DNA from: Pseudisothecium myosuroides
Taxonomy: Eukaryota; Streptophyta; Bryopsida; Hypnales; Lembophyllaceae
Assembly: GCA_951799445.1 (NCBI GenBank)
Contig: OX637289.1
Span: 46,290,264-46,354,263 of the forward strand
DNA: 64,000 nucleotides
Direction of reading: 5' to 3'
This document shows, in pieces, positions 48,339 to 61,808 of the stretch; within the stretch, counting starts at the first letter, position 1; the number at the start of each line of letters is the position of its first letter. The notes under the pieces were generated by a model. It searched no databases. It worked only from the letters and a program-made list of their open reading frames with translations, and was not told the DNA's origin. Made by a program: the position numbers and the translations under genes.

Positions 48339-50432
48339 TGCCTTAGCAAATGAAGCCTTTCTTGAATTTCTGCATTTTTTTGCTTATATCTCTATAAACA
48401 TATGTGTTATTTACCTCATTTTCATCAAATTCATCATACTAGAAAGTGTGGTTTTTTAATAGTCAAGCATTGGTTTGGATGAATGAGAAGTTATGTAGTC
48501 AAAAAGTCCCTAGAACCTCCTATTCATTGTTTAGAATTGGGACGTCAAAGTACTAAAGGAGGCAATCCATTTTTGATCACTTAAGGAAGTTTTGCAGGGC
48601 AGGTTTCTTCATTGGGAAATTTTCCCATGTGCAGAAGTAGACTTCGGAAGGTTTCCAGATTTTTCGAGATTTTTATTTCTCAAAACATAATTACAGGGAA
48701 AATTTTCAGCAGAAGATTCTATTCCTCCCATACCAATGATATAGGGCTTGCTATTTCCGATCATGGTCTGAAAAGAAAATCAACCAAGGGGTGGTTGCAA
48801 TGTTGAGAGTCTTGTATCCAATCAAAATGCGCTACAACTGCTTTGGGAACTGCACCATAATTATTCATTGTCGAGCTCACTGTTCTTCTCCTCCTTCACG
48901 GGAAGAGAACAGTCTACATAACAAGAATGGGAGGTGATTAGGAATGGATTGCCTTATATAAAGAGTTTACAAAATATGGAACTACATTTCATACCAGTAA
49001 AAAAATTCAGAAAAGAAAGATCATATAATGAAAGTTGATGAAAAGTGATGTATTCCATACATCACTTTACATTAGAAATCAATTGGTTATGATGAACACT
49101 TTGAGTTTAATTTCATGGAGTGTCTTCTTAGGTACTATTGCACCTTAAATTGTCTAAGTAAGCATTTGAGCTTGCTTCCTATATTGAACCATCTAAATTT
49201 TGTTTTGTTCAAAATCCGAGTCAAAATCCTATTGGTTGTCATAATGGGATTCTTGATTCTCATTGCCTGCATTTTTTGGAAAACATTTGAATAAATTTTT
49301 AATTTTCGAAGTGATGGAAATTGGTGTATCCCAAATTAAACCTAGTCTCTCACTATTAATTGGACTTACACTCTCAGCAAGAATTTATGGGATGGTTTTG
49401 TAACAAATCACAATTAGTTGTGATTTGTTACATTGATTGATGATTGACTAAGTTGATTGACGCACTAAAGAATAAGAATATAAATGCATATAATCTCAAT
49501 ATGGTAGGATCAAAATGATATAATATTGCTATAGCAGGCCCATGCTATTTGGATTGCATGCATGTCTACAACCCAAATAGCAAGGGGCACCAAAATGACA
49601 TTTATTATTCCACAAGCTTGAGAGACTTTTTTAGATTATCATTGCAACTACGCAAGGTGTTATTATTCTACAAGCTTGAGAGACTTTTTTAGATTACCAT
49701 TGCAACTATCCCAGGTGTTAAGAAAGACATACTGTAATCCAAATGGATGAGAATAGTTCTCCCTTGGGGACAACAATGGAAAGTTATATGTTTTTACTTT
49801 GACAATGTGTAAGGTGTCATTTCTTAATCTCTAGAATGGATTGACCAAAATATATGTGAAGAATTTTCTAATTTCTGGTTGTACTGCTCCAAAAAATTGT
49901 GAATCTAATAATTGAATTTAAATATGTATTACAATGACAACTAAAGGAACAACAATGAGTCATCCTACATTAATCTTGAAATGCCAAAAGAACCACAATT
50001 TGAAAGTGCCTGATGAATAATCTATCACAATTTTTTTTACTAAAAAATGGATGAATTTAATTCTTTTTCTTAGACTTCCTTGAATATATATAGCATTTGG
50101 TGGATACCTCTTTCATGAAGAACTGAAAAACATCCTACTAAAAAAAATGCTAAATAAAAGAATAAAAAAAAGATGCTATTCTAATGTATGTAGCAATTCC
50201 AACCTCATTTGCTCCTTAATCTAAATTTTTGACATTGAAATGATCTTTTTTAAATATGATCCCAATTATTAAAATATGTCTTTGTACCCTAAAATACATA
50301 GTCTCTGTCAAGCAGGCAATTGTATTCAACTCCCTTAGAAGTTAATAGACAATATATGATTTCATCTCTAATAAGACAACAAGTGAACTAAATCCATGCA
50401 AATGTAGTTGCAAAATGGATTTGCCCATGTGT
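48339..50432. other. AT-rich DNA without a gene
   Basis: Contains a 58-bp tandem duplication (49603-49718) and no credible coding frame. Confidence 0.5.
49603..49718. repeat. Two 58-bp tandem units
   Basis: Unit TATTATTC(C/T)ACAAGCTTG...GTGT occurs at 49603-49660 and 49661-49718, with only a few differences. Confidence 0.88.
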
Positions 50433-51363
50433 TTAACCCCTAAAGGTCAAAGACTCAATATTTTCATCCAAACCGCTCCATTTCTAATACAAGTACCAAA
50501 TTTTAGAAAAAAACATTTTTGGAAAAATGTAACCATAGGATCTTATAGTACACTAATTTGAGAAGTTGTGGAAAAAATTTCAAAAATTCCTACCATGTGG
50601 ATTGCAAGATAATAGTGTTTGAATTGACAAAAATCCTTTTTTTGTCCCTACAAAAATCCGGGCAGCTGCACTTCACAAGGTCACATTTGTATGAAAAAAT
50701 GTCTAAAATGGTGGTTACTCTTTGGATTCATTCTTCAAGGCAAGTTGGCTACATGCTTGAAATTTTTTCAGATCATTTGGAATTGTAAAACATATAGGAA
50801 AAAAATAGTATGTAGAAAGAGGTAGAGAATGATTCAAAACACTAAATTGTTAAGAATTTAGATATGGAATTGAAAAATGCCAATCCCAACGGTTGTAATA
50901 TTGTAATAAACAATCTACACCCAATCTATTTATTTTTTAAATATTGAAAATTGATTTAAATAAAGGACTTCAAAGTTTATTTTAGACTAGAAATTCCATA
51001 ACTATCCTCACATTAAGACTCCTCATAACTTTCATCTCATTAATCAAAATGGAATGATTAAAAGCTTCCTGCATATATTTATAAATGTAAAGAACCAATT
51101 TCAAGTTTTTTATTTTTTTTAAAGTGATTTTTGAGATTTTTTTTGAGTTGCCCGGGTTGCCCGCCGACCAATGAAAATGACATATCATGCAATAAAATTT
51201 TGAACATGGTGTCAAAAGTTATGAAAATTTTTGGACCTTAAAGCTACTCCTTAGGCACATCTTGTGTGAAAAATTCAAAGGAAAATTTTTTTTTTTTGTT
51301 CATAGTGAGCTGCCCAAAATCAGCATGTTGTCAAAAAATGGTGTTTGGTCCTTTAGAGGTTAA
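50433..51363. mobile_element. TTAA-flanked piggyBac-like MITE (P7)
   Basis: TTAACCCCTAAAGGTC at the left and GGTCCTTTAGAGGTTAA at the right, 931 bp. It is colinear with P3 and P4. Confidence 0.85.
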
Positions 51364-52599
51364 ACTACGTGTGGTGTTCCTTGAAGTTATAGAACCGTGA
51401 CTATTCAACCCAATTCCACCCCTTTGAACCCCAATTCCACTCCCCATACTGTTCTTCTACATTAAAATGCAAAGAGGATGCAATTGGGCACCAATTGTTG
51501 GGTGTCATTTTGGATATAAGGTAACTACACCTAAATTGCACAAATAAGCAATTCAACATGGTTCCTATTATTATATTGAATTTTTTTTGGTGGGGTCTTG
51601 TTGGTAGTCAAAAGGGGATTTTAGATTCCCTTAAAATGCATTTTTTGGACACCATATGAATAAACTACGAATTTTTAAAGTGTTGAAAATGAAGGGTTCT
51701 AAAACCAATGATAGACTCTCATGAACAATGGGAGTACATTTTAAGCAAGAATCTAGAGTGTGCAGTTTTTAAAAGCAGTCAAAATTAAGTGCAGTTACCT
51801 TACATTCCTTAATTACAACCCTAAACCCTAAACCTCAAAAACCTCAAACCTCAATTCAAACCTTCTGTGTGAAATACACAAAAAAAAAACATGTTGCGTC
51901 CAGAATTGGGCTTCCCTGAGCTTCCAGGGTAAAGCTTTCAGTCCCTTGTACCCTCGTCCTCGCTTCTGACATTTCTTCACTACGCCCGCCTCATTTGATT
52001 TTGAATCCACTTGTGCCGCGCTTTCCCCCCGATTGCTTGATTTGAAATCTGCAGATCTTGTTTTGATTGTTAATGGTAAAGCTAATGGTCAGCTAGTGCT
52101 CTTTGTCGACCGCTTCAGCGCTTGCTGGCATTGATGGTACGTTAAACGACACTAGAAGCAGGCCATATGATGATCGGCCTTTCTTTCTTGCTTTTGAATT
52201 TCACGAAATGGCATCTCGCATTTCTTAGTCAAGGCATTGTTGTAGTACTAAGCTCAGGGCTTGGATGAGTTAAATTGGCGAACTTAGAAATCCATGCCCT
52301 AGCTATTTACTCATACTTTCTGTTTTTTTCTGAATACAGGAGCGCGAGTTTTCTCTTTTCAACATGATTCCTGCCGTACTGAACGCAGCTTTCTTCTTTT
52401 CACGGTCTAATTGTGAAAAGGAAGTGCTAGATGAGGTCTAGGAGGGTGATCAGGGGCGCCGGCAATGCGTTTGCTGTTGTTGCCAATAATTTAGGTCGCT
52501 TTGGAATCAGTTCTACGCCATGATGGAGTTGGTACGATTGAATTAGGGTTTTATGAAGCGGTAAGAAGGCTTGGGGGAAGGAATTGGTAGTGTTTGAGG
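51364..52599 (+). promoter_or_regulatory. Upstream region of the TBC gene
   Basis: The composition shifts from AT-rich to gene-like near 51800. CCCTAAACCCTAAACC (telo-box-like) lies at about 51819. A 5' untranslated exon and intron are possible between 52000 and 52560 but cannot be fixed. Confidence 0.45.
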
Positions 52600-55362
52600 A
52601 TGCAGAATGGAATGAGAGCGGTGGGCTCTCCTCGAAGAGCAGGAGGAGGAGGAGGAGGAGCGTCGGCAAGTAGTAAGCCACGGAAAGCGGTGAAGGTGAA
52701 AGTGGTGGACCTGTACCAGTTCGAGGTGGAAGTGACGCGGGAGGAAGCGGCCGTGCTGAGTCTTGTGAAGGAGAGGGTGCAAGAGCAAGGCCGGGTGTGG
52801 TGGGCCGCCGAAGCCAACCGAGGAGCGGGATGGTATTTGCAACCCGATGTGTCTTCTTTGAGGGAGAGCAACCTCGTGTCTCACCTTCCGCTCTCCCATT
52901 TCACGGACGCTGGATATTTGAAGAAGCTAATTCGCAAGGGCATCCCTCCTGCATTGCGAGGGAAGGTGTGGCGGGCTGTATCCGGTGCTATCAAGAAGCG
53001 GTCCACTGTTCCTGATAGTTACTATCAGGATCTGATTGAGGCAGTGCAGGGCAGGGAAACGCCAGCTACCCGGCAAATTGACCATGTATGTGGCTGTCCT
53101 CCTTCATCATTCTCTTTTCTCGATAGAGCTTTAGCATTGCGATCCCTGAAGCTTCGCATACTTGCAAGCTTGCAGAAAGCTTGAAATCGTCGTCATATTC
53201 TTTTGAGTGGCGAAATTTCGAGAAATCGGCACTTTTCTAAAAGCCAGTCTGCAACTTGAGATCTGTACCAGTCCTAATTTTTTTTAGCTTGTGCACTTGA
53301 TTTTCACTCTTTTAGCGCTCTGAAACATGTCATTTAAACATGCTTTGCAGGATTTGGACCGCACTTTTCCTGGTCATCCCGTCATTGATTCTCCGGAAGG
53401 GCAGGCCTCTCTGCGTCGAATTCTAAGAGGCTACTCTTTTCGGGACAGTCGTGTAGGTTATTGCCAAGTAAGCTCCCAATAAGTCTCCAATTTGTTGCTG
53501 CTGTTAGAAACGACTATCTGGAAATTTAGCTGTAACTTTGATTACTGGTCTTGTTGCAAGCAATGAAGGGAAGGAATGCCTATAGGTGTCTGACAATTCA
53601 CTTGGTCAAGTGTAGCCTTCTTGACGTGGTTGCCATTGACGGAATCCTAGGGTGTTTGCAGGGCATGAATTTTGTGGCCGCCTCGCTTCTGTTGGTCATG
53701 AAAACGGAGGAGGAGGCCTTCTGGATGTTAGCAGTTTTACTTGAAAACATATTGTATCGCGACAGTTATTCGGAGGATTTATATGGTTCTCATGTGGAGC
53801 AACGAGTTTTCAAGGATTTATTTAAGAAAAAATTGCCAAGGTTCGATTTCTTGTCCCATATCTTCACAAAGAGCCCCTCATTAGATTGACAGAGTTCTTA
53901 ATATCATATTAATTGGCATTAGATTCCTAGAGTCCGCACAAATTCAATTAATGTTAGTATCATGTAAATGGTGTCAACTTAACGTTGATGTGATGTTAGT
54001 ATTATCAACATTAACATGACATTACATGATCATATATTGGCAACTATTAAGTTAACATGAAGTCAACATATGCTCAAAATTTAATTAATACTAATATCAT
54101 GTCCTATCAAATTAACATGACCTTACCTTTAGTAATTTTGTCAATCTAATGGGGGCCTTTTGAGGTGACGATCATTAGTCAATTTTCGTATCTGTTTCCT
54201 TAGGGGTTGCTGAATCTTTAGTTTTTTGAAGAATTGTGATGCTTTCGGTTCATCGTTGCTATTAGTGCAGCACTGTATGATATCGCCTCTTGTCCTTCCT
54301 GGTGGTGCGTTCAGGCTTGCAACGCATTTGGATAATCTTGACTTCGACGTCTCACTGGTCATAACAGAGTGGTTTCTTTGTTTATTTGCAAAAAGCTTGC
54401 CACCAGAGGTCTGCACTCCATCATCTGTCTTGCCAAACGGTGTAGGCGTCGCTTTTTCTTTTGTCTAATAGAAGCAGGCATGGCTGCGTATGAGAAAAAG
54501 CGGTCACATAATCTCAAATCCATTGTATGTGCTGGTTACATCACGTCAGCAGTTGAATCGGTCTGCTCGAAGTCTAATAACTCTAGATTAAATTGCGATT
54601 CTTGCAGACAACTATGCGGGTCTGGGATGTCTTGTTCAACGAGGGTGCCAATATCTTATTTAGAGTTGCCTTGGCTATATTTAAGGTATTTTTTATTGCC
54701 TGCTGTTTCCCATAAATCTACTATTTATGATCTATGACTGATGTGCTTGTATTTGTATTTGTCTTTGTATTTCTGGAGTTTGGAGTTTAACTGCAGGGAT
54801 TCAGAGGTTTTATTTGCACTTGAATTTAAACTGTATGAATGGATTGTATATGCATTCATTCGTCTTGGCGGCTCGAAAAGACCTCTACAAAATTCATTGA
54901 GATACTATGCACATTTGACCACGCCCTAATTGAGTTTTATGGTAGATCAAGGAGGAACAGTTGCTTCGTGCAAAGCATGTTGGTGAAGCTATCAATGTCC
55001 TACATGAAGCAACACACAATGCTTACGACCCTGAGGAAATCTTGACGGTAATTCACTGTGTCGATAACCATCTCTGAACCAATTTGATCCAGTCGTTTCT
55101 TAGCTATTTGTTTTCTTAACCTGGAAATATAGTGAGGCCTCTTGATTTCAAAGGATTGACACATACTGAAAAAAGCATTTAAATTGTCGTGCTTGGGCAG
55201 GTGGCCTTTGAAAAACTAGGAGCTGTGTCAACGCAGAACATTAGCAAGCAGCGTGAAAAAGAACAGCCTGCTGTAATGGCTGAACTGGAGAGGCAAGTAC
55301 TGCGTAGTAGTCTTACCCATGGTGATGACAACTCAGCTTCAATCAAACAACAGACGCCGTGA
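52600..55362 (+). CDS. TBC-domain Rab GTPase-activating protein
   Basis: Seven exons: 52600-53085, 53351-53467, 53662-53840, 54315-54408, 54608-54685, 54946-55047 and 55201-55362. All have GT-AG borders and agreeing phase, giving about 405 residues. The TBC domain runs from GIPPALRGKVWRAVSG (residue ~115) to about 330. Both catalytic fingers are present: arginine in HDLDRTFPGHP (R166) and glutamine in GYCQGMNFVAA (Q201). Later TBC blocks VSLVITEWFLCLFAKSLPPE and RVWDVLFNEGANILFR are intact. The N-terminus is Gly/Ser-rich (GGGGGGASASS) and probably disordered. It should speed GTP hydrolysis by a Rab protein on endomembranes; the Rab partner cannot be told. The last exon is read through to TGA at 55360; a further intron there cannot be excluded. 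Intron 3 holds a CATGTTA-rich inverted repeat. Confidence 0.88.
53890..54130. repeat. Inverted-repeat-rich MITE-like segment in TBC intron 3
   Basis: AATTCAATTAATGTTAGTATC on one side and AATTTAATTAATACTAATATC on the other, with several inverted TTAACATGA/TCATGTTAA-type pairs between. The borders are uncertain. Confidence 0.4.
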
Positions 55363-56410
55363 ACAAGCTCGAGACAATTTTCTGGAAGATTGTGGTCAAC
55401 ATTCCTTGATGGCTCTTAGACCTTTTGTTTTAGAGCCAACTGTGCCCTTCGCCTGGACGGCCTTTGTGAATGTTAGTTGGCCGACAGCTGGTTATGTCAC
55501 GAGCCCCGTTGCTTTGAGGATCTATTCAATGTTATCTGGATCTTGTTCAAGGGCAGTAGGTTCAGATTTTTCTCATTTAGTTCTCATTTTTCAAATTGTG
55601 AATTGATGAAGGGTCCACTGATGGACCAATTGAACCAGTAGTCTAGCCCTGTATACTACTTGGCCATATATTTGTGGCAAAAATACCAGATGCGGGCGTT
55701 GATCTTGATTTGCATAAAGATCAACAGTTTGCAGCTATTGCAATCACAATCTTCCAGCTTGGACGAGTCCATGTTTATGAAATTCTTAGGTCTACGTACA
55801 CTTTTGACATAGTATTTCTGCCGAATCTTATCAGTATTAAGGAGGTGGACCTGGTGGATGATGCAGGTCAGTACCGTACGCTCTGGCCCTTACTTTGAGA
55901 TTCATTAAGGTTTCTCAGTTCTTATGCTGAACTACTTTCGACCCTGGAGTTTTCCTGGATCAATTGCGTTTGCCTGACCCCCGACCTTCCAAGTACCGAT
56001 TTCCTACCACCAAACCGGAAACATCCAACTGGCTAGTGAGTGGGCTCCCGCAGTTCGTGATGTCCAGAGAGGTGTGGAAGAGAGTACCCATGTCCCGTAA
56101 AGAACTCTGAAAATTTTCCATTTGTATTCTCAATTGACGCCCCAACCTTCCATTTTGCTGTGACCCCGTTCTTTAGAGTGAACTTGTGTAACTGGGGGTT
56201 GTGCTCCGTAACCTGCACCATATGCCTCTTTTCTTTCTATATAGTTCTCAGAGTTCTTTGGAAGATACTGTAAGCAACTAGGGCACAGTGCATCATGGGA
56301 ACAACTCGGAATATTGTCCCCATCGCAGGTGCTTATTCCCATGAAGCTCCTCGCCCTTGTTCTTACATCGTTAGGCTCTGGTGCAAATGGGTGAAGGCCT
56401 GGAGGGAGGT
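55363..56410. other. 3' flank of TBC gene and intergenic DNA
   Basis: Gene-like composition. Short frames at 55674-55898 (+) and 56342-55960 (-) carry no recognised domain. Probably 3' untranslated or decayed sequence. Confidence 0.4.
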
Positions 56411-56414
56411 GAAG

Positions 56415-56736
56415 GGCTACACTAAATAGGGTATTTAGTGTTGGATTACATTTAGTGTAATTACCACCCTACTTGACCCTACACTAAATGTCAATTTTAG
56501 GACGATTAGTGTAGTGCTAAACTTCAATGCGTCGCCTTTGTCTTCTCTTCCCTTCTACCTTCCTTTAATAAGTTCTAACACTAAATGTAAACATTTTCAG
56601 ATTTTAGATTTACCATAGAGTATATTTAATGTTAGAAATTACATTTAATGTTACTTACTTTAGTAGGCTTAATGATATTTAGTGTCATGGTTCGCAAATA
56701 GTGTTGCCAACACTAAATACCCTATTTAGTGTAGTG
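56415..56736. mobile_element. CACTA-like MITE (CTACACTAAATAGGG termini)
   Basis: CTACACTAAATAGGGTATTT at the left and the exact complement ending CCTATTTAGTGTAGTG at the right. Several internal ACACTAAAT motifs. About 320 bp. A clean target duplication was not seen. Confidence 0.75.
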
Positions 56737-56739
56737 TTC

Positions 56740-57183
56740 CCTATTTTCCAGCTGATAGTCTTCCCCCGTAGTAACAAAACGGTACACTGCTTCAGCCGAG
56801 TTTGGAAAAGGTGCGACATGTCGAGTTAGTTAACTGGGAGGGTATGTGAGTAGGTCTTGAACGGCGTGATCATAGCAAACAGGAGAAAGAAAGAGAATAA
56901 GTTGTTACGTGCCATTGTTTCATGCCCACCTTTCTCTCTCTCTCCATTGTGCTGCTTGCCAAGCTTTATAACATCACCGATCTTCACATCTCGTTACTTA
57001 CGCTCGTTATTGCGCATCCCTGATCTCCCTCGTTGTTGAGAAGAGAAGACTTGACATCGCCATCATCAGGGCTTCAGAGTGTAGTGTGCATAATTTCGAC
57101 AGACAATTATTATTATCATTATTGTTTTCTGTGTTTCTCCTTGATCCGAGTGCAGGCTTGAAATTGAAGGAGAAGTCACCACC
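56740..57183 (+). promoter_or_regulatory. Promoter and 5' untranslated region of the ALY gene
   Basis: A CT-rich run (TTTCTCTCTCTCCATTG, ~56930-56948) typical of plant 5' leaders, then GAGAAGTCACCACCATGAC, with ACCATG giving a good start context at 57184. Confidence 0.5.
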
Positions 57184-60100
57184 ATGACAGCGACCACAAC
57201 CACTAACGCAGCCAACACGGCCAATTTGGATATGTCACTGGACCAGTTGATCAAGCACAACAAGAATATGCGTCGAGACAGACGGCGTCAAAGAGGGCGA
57301 GGGAATAACAGGGGTCGAGGAGGATTTCCTCGTGCCACCTATGGTGGTGGTCCAATGGGAGGTCCATTTCGCAACAGGCAGATGAAACGGGGTGGCATGT
57401 ACTCGTCGTACCGGCCCAATTCTTATGGCGCAGCAGCAGCAGTTCCATCCAAGGCAAGCAAAGCCACGGCATCATCATCATCATCTTCCATTTGTTGATT
57501 AAAAAAAATCAAAAAAACCCTATTGGCTATGGGAGGGAGCCCTGCATGTAAAATCTCCAAGCGTGCATGTTTGAATTTCGGCCTCTCTTTGTTGAAAAGG
57601 AAAAAGCAAATCATTTTCAGGAAAAAAGGATATTTAGGAACCCCATAACAGATGAATGAATAGGAGCCCAGAGGCATTTGCACCGATTTCTCTTCGTTGA
57701 AAATTCAAGTTGACGTTTGGAGCATCGATGGATTTGCAAAACATCATCAGTGAGACATACAAGGAAATAAGTACCGGTCTTAGTCACCTCTTTGGTGCTG
57801 CGGATGCCTGCACCGTGAAGTAGCAACAACGTTGGACAGCCATGGCCAACATACACGGGAGATCTTTGTGCTTGCTATCTTGTGAATGACGCAATGTCGA
57901 CAATTGGGGCTAAATCGATTACTGCAGGGGAATTGATCTATCTATCTATATTTCATATGGTCCAGCATGTGAATCTTCTTCCTAGACTACTACGTCCTCT
58001 GAAGGGGAGGTTGCGACTCTTTGATCTGGAATTTACTCTCTGTCTCTCTTTCTCAAATTCTGATGTTCATCATCACCATGTGTGCTCTTGTGTTTTGACC
58101 ACCTCCGTTCCATGCAGTGTTGCAATTGTAAGGTTTCAGTAAGCCTTGATGGCTCCCTGGTTGTTGAATGTATCCGTGTATTCTGCTGCAACAGTTCACC
58201 CGCCAGGCTTCGGAAGGTGTATGGCAGCATGATATGTTCGAAAAGGTGACCGAAATCTTACCCCCCTTTGCCGTCAGGCCTCTGGGCATTGAAACTGGGA
58301 CCAAGCTTTACATTTCCAATCTCGACTACGCCGTCTCCACTGACGACATCAAGGTCAGTAGTCTCTAAGTTCGCCCATCCTTTCTACTTTCCTTCCATTC
58401 TTGAATACCGGGAAACGCTTGAGAACAGTGCCAACTAAGAGTTATTTATATCATTAAGAGTTATTTATATCATTGTCATGCGAATGCATGTATCGAACAA
58501 AATTTATGTTGTGACATGTGATACTCACTTGTTCAAATTGGGCTCAGCTTTGCAAACGTCCCGGGATTCTTTTTCTCTTGTTAGGGATTTTGTTCAGTTT
58601 TTTCTCATTAAGGTTCTCCAGAATGCTATGTTCGTTCCCAAGTGGCGGTTGCCAATCCTGCAATTCAATCGATTTTGGCTTTCTATGGACAGTATCTTTC
58701 CAATTACAAGAAGGCTCATGTTTTGGGTGTCGTTTAGACATGACGTGCTTCAGGGCTGTCGCTTTTTCTGGATTGATGTTGATCTCGAATTCCTCTATTC
58801 AGGAAACGACTCGCGGCTTAGGATGCAAGTTAACATAGTGTGCTGATTTTGTGTAATCTCATCAAAGATAATACCTCAAGAAAATCAACTCCTCAAATGA
58901 ACTGTGGGGTTGGTATTGAACAGGAGCTTTTCTCTGAAGTGGGTGATGTGAAACGGTGTTCCATACATTATGATTCAAGCGGTCGTTCCAAGGTATGCGG
59001 CCAATTCTTGCAGCACCAAGTGGCATCTTTAGCGAACTCCAGAAATTGCATTGTTGTAGGCAAACCGAGCGAGTGTATTTTGAGTGACGCTTATTGGGTG
59101 TAATGTCACTCACAATGTGATAGTACGCAAGCTAGTGCATGAACAAGGAAATTTTCTCATTTCTATACTCAAGACAAGTCACTACATATCATGCCCCCGT
59201 CCAATTTAAGGGAAATATAGTAGAACCTCTAATAATAGCTAGGCTAGGACTAGTATAATACGTTACAATAGTTATTGCATTAAAGGAGGGTCATTTGTAT
59301 TCATGGTGTTTATTTTTGGCTTGGTGTGGGACTAGTCTAATACATTACTTTAGAGAGTGCTACTTATTAGAGGTTCTACTATAAGACTTGGACTTATGCA
59401 TATGTGTCATATTAATTGCCTTATATTGGTGAAGTTACTCAATGGAGTGGATTATTCTATACATAATCTCAATGAGGCTAGTGACAAGTAGTGATTTTAG
59501 AAGAGATGGATTGTATGTCACAACCTCTCCTTTTTGATTTGTACTTCAACTCTAAATCTCCCATGATTTTTTTAGGTCACCAAAGATGGTAGTATCTTCT
59601 TTGGAATTATATTGGGTAACCCAAATGTGGAGCCTCATTGTGGGAAAAGCACATCCTTCTTTGTTGCTTTCACAATTCAAATATGCACTATGTCCCACAA
59701 CATGGGTCTAAATGTGACTTACCTTGTACATGATTTTAATAAGAATTTATGATTTATATATGGTAGACATTCACTCAAGAAGAGTTGAGTTATATGCCTT
59801 AACAATCTTTTGTTTTAAATTTTTTCTTTGCATTTAATTTTTCACAAGATCTACTTTCTTCACTACCATATTACCAAATATTGTAACGTCTTCATTTATA
59901 TTATGTTAGGGAACTCAAATTTGGAGTCTCTTTGGAGAAGAACCACATCCTTCTTTATTGCTTGTAGATCTTAATATGAACTAGTTTCCAAATTTGAATA
60001 ATCTAATAATTACATTCTCAAATAAAGTACAATTCATCCTCTATATAGGAATTTGTTTCACATAAATACTTATTTTGCCCACAAAGATACATGTCCTACT

Positions 60101-61808
60101 CCTAAATGGTTGCCATTTGATCCTCCTACCATCTTCTTGACATGAATTTTTCCTTTTCATTCTAACATCTCCATGTGAGCCTACACATGACTTCTTCTGA
60201 CATTGATAGTTGTCCAAACTTATTCAAAAATGTTGTTGATCATAACCTATCATTTGGCTCTCCAATACAGTGACCTCAACTAACATCTTTAGGTGGTGCA
60301 ATGGTTTTCAGGGAACCGGAGAGGTGGTGTATTCTCGTAAGATTGATGGAATAGCGGCCTTGAAGCGGTACAACAATGTGCAATTGGATGGAAAAGCCAT
60401 GAAGATCGAGTTTGTAGGAAGCAACTTGGTGACTCCCACCATGCCTTCCACCACCATGGCCGCCCAGTCGGCTTCCACTCTACAAGTCACCAATGGTGTC
60501 TCCAAGCGCTTCTATGAAGGCCACGACTTGATCCAAGCTCAAGCTCGCCGGCCCGGCTTTGGAATGGGGTATGTTACTCCTAAGGCTCTACTCTACACCT
60601 CATTCATGTTAATCCAAATTTAGCACTCTTATAAGCCTAGGTAGTGCAAAATCTAGCTACCTGTTGCACATTTCTCTAGCTAATCAATTGTCTCATTGCT
60701 GTTGTCCTGGTTCAGAGATCAATTACCTTGATGAAGTTGGCTATAAGAGAGAGACACTTGTAGTATTGCCAATGGCTACACTCATTAAATTTGTATATGT
60801 TAGCATAAGGGTAGAGACAAACACTTGTTAGCAAGCAAAGAAGATTCCTAAGCACCAAGAAACAATATTGGGATACAATATGCAAGAGTTGTGAAGTTTC
60901 AATGTTTTAATTGTAGACTTCCTTAAACCATTACTTGAATAGATGTTGAGGTGGTCTACATCCTCTTACATCCTCATATTCAGTACGTACCCACTATGTA
61001 AGATTTTTGGGTGGAGATTTTGTGTCTCTGCCTGAGGATCTTAATATCCTTTCTAGTCATGCCACAATAGAATAAGAAAGGATACTTTTAAATCACACGA
61101 CGGCTTACCCTCTTGGAGCTCGTAATTTTTCTGATATGACGCACAACAGTCTCGGTCGGTCTGCAAGTAGGTCTGTTGGGAGAGAATGAAATCCGGAAAA
61201 GTTATTGAATGGGCAATATACATGAAAACAGTAATAGGCCTTAGTACGAGACCCAGCCAGACAATAATATATAGAACAACGAGAACCCGGAGATTCTTTG
61301 CCGGAGTGATATCATTGCTATACATTCAAGTTTCTTGTCGTACGAATGACTTTGCAAGGGCCAAATAATTTCATGAAGTTGCGAGTGATCGACAAGTCGA
61401 GGCACCAGAAGCAGGAGAGGATAATCGATTCATTGCTACGGACTCTCGTGCAGGATATCAATCCCCACCTTGATTCTTCGTTAGGGCTTAGCATATACTA
61501 AATTTCTCGATGAGTAATTGAAACAGGATAGCACTGAAACGAAGTTGGTTCACATGTGTCCAGGGTGAGCCTCTACTGAACTGAAATCTGACCTGTGCAG
61601 GAGTGGAGGTCGAGGCCGACGAGGATTCTTTGGGGGAAGATCATGGGGTTATCAAGGTCGGGGCAGAGGACGAGGTGGCCGTGGGCGAGGTCGAGGACGC
61701 GGGCGAGGCCAAGGCTTTATGGGCAGGTCGTCCACCATCGCCATCAAGAGTGCCGCTGATTTGGATGCCGAGTTAGAGAACTACCATTCTGATGCCATGC
61801 AAACATAA
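57184..61808 (+). CDS. ALY/REF mRNA export adaptor (THO complex subunit 4-like)
   Basis: Five exons, 57184-57453, 58207-58353, 58924-58992, 60312-60568 and 61601-61808, give about 316 residues. The N-terminal LDMSLDQLIKHNK (residues 15-27) is the helicase (UAP56)-binding motif. An RG-rich stretch and WQHDMF follow. The RRM (about 122-195) has LYISNLDYAVSTDDIK, ELFSEVGDVKRCSIHYDSSG, GTGEVVYSR and LDGKAMKIEFVG. After it come a long RGG-type repeat (exon 5) and the C-terminal DLDAELENYHSDAM, again a helicase-binding motif. It couples spliced mRNA to nuclear export. Intron 1 is best placed with a GC donor (CCAAG|GCAAGC) and acceptor CCAG|GCTTCG, which yields PSK-ASEGVWQHDMF as in relatives. Read through, exon 1 stops at 57498. 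Intron 3 (1.3 kb) carries a MITE. Confidence 0.9.
59218..59381. mobile_element. Emigrant/Stowaway-like MITE in ALY intron 3
   Basis: TAGTAGAACCTCTAATAA at the left and TTATTAGAGGTTCTACTA at the right are perfect complements, flanked by TA on both sides. 164 bp. The AACCTCTA core resembles the ends of mariner-like plant MITEs. Confidence 0.85.
59382..60311 (+). other. Remainder of ALY intron 3
   Basis: AT-rich intronic DNA. Two weakly similar stretches (GTAACCCAAATGTGGAG...CACATCCTTCTTTGTTGC at 59610 and GGGAACTCAAATTTGGAG...ACATCCTTCTTTATTGC at 59910) suggest an old internal duplication. Confidence 0.5.

Noticed and set aside
51815..51840. Telomere-like CCCTAAACCCTAAACC
   Set aside because: Only two units. 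Plant promoters often carry such telo-boxes, and a similar short run occurs near 14436-14455.
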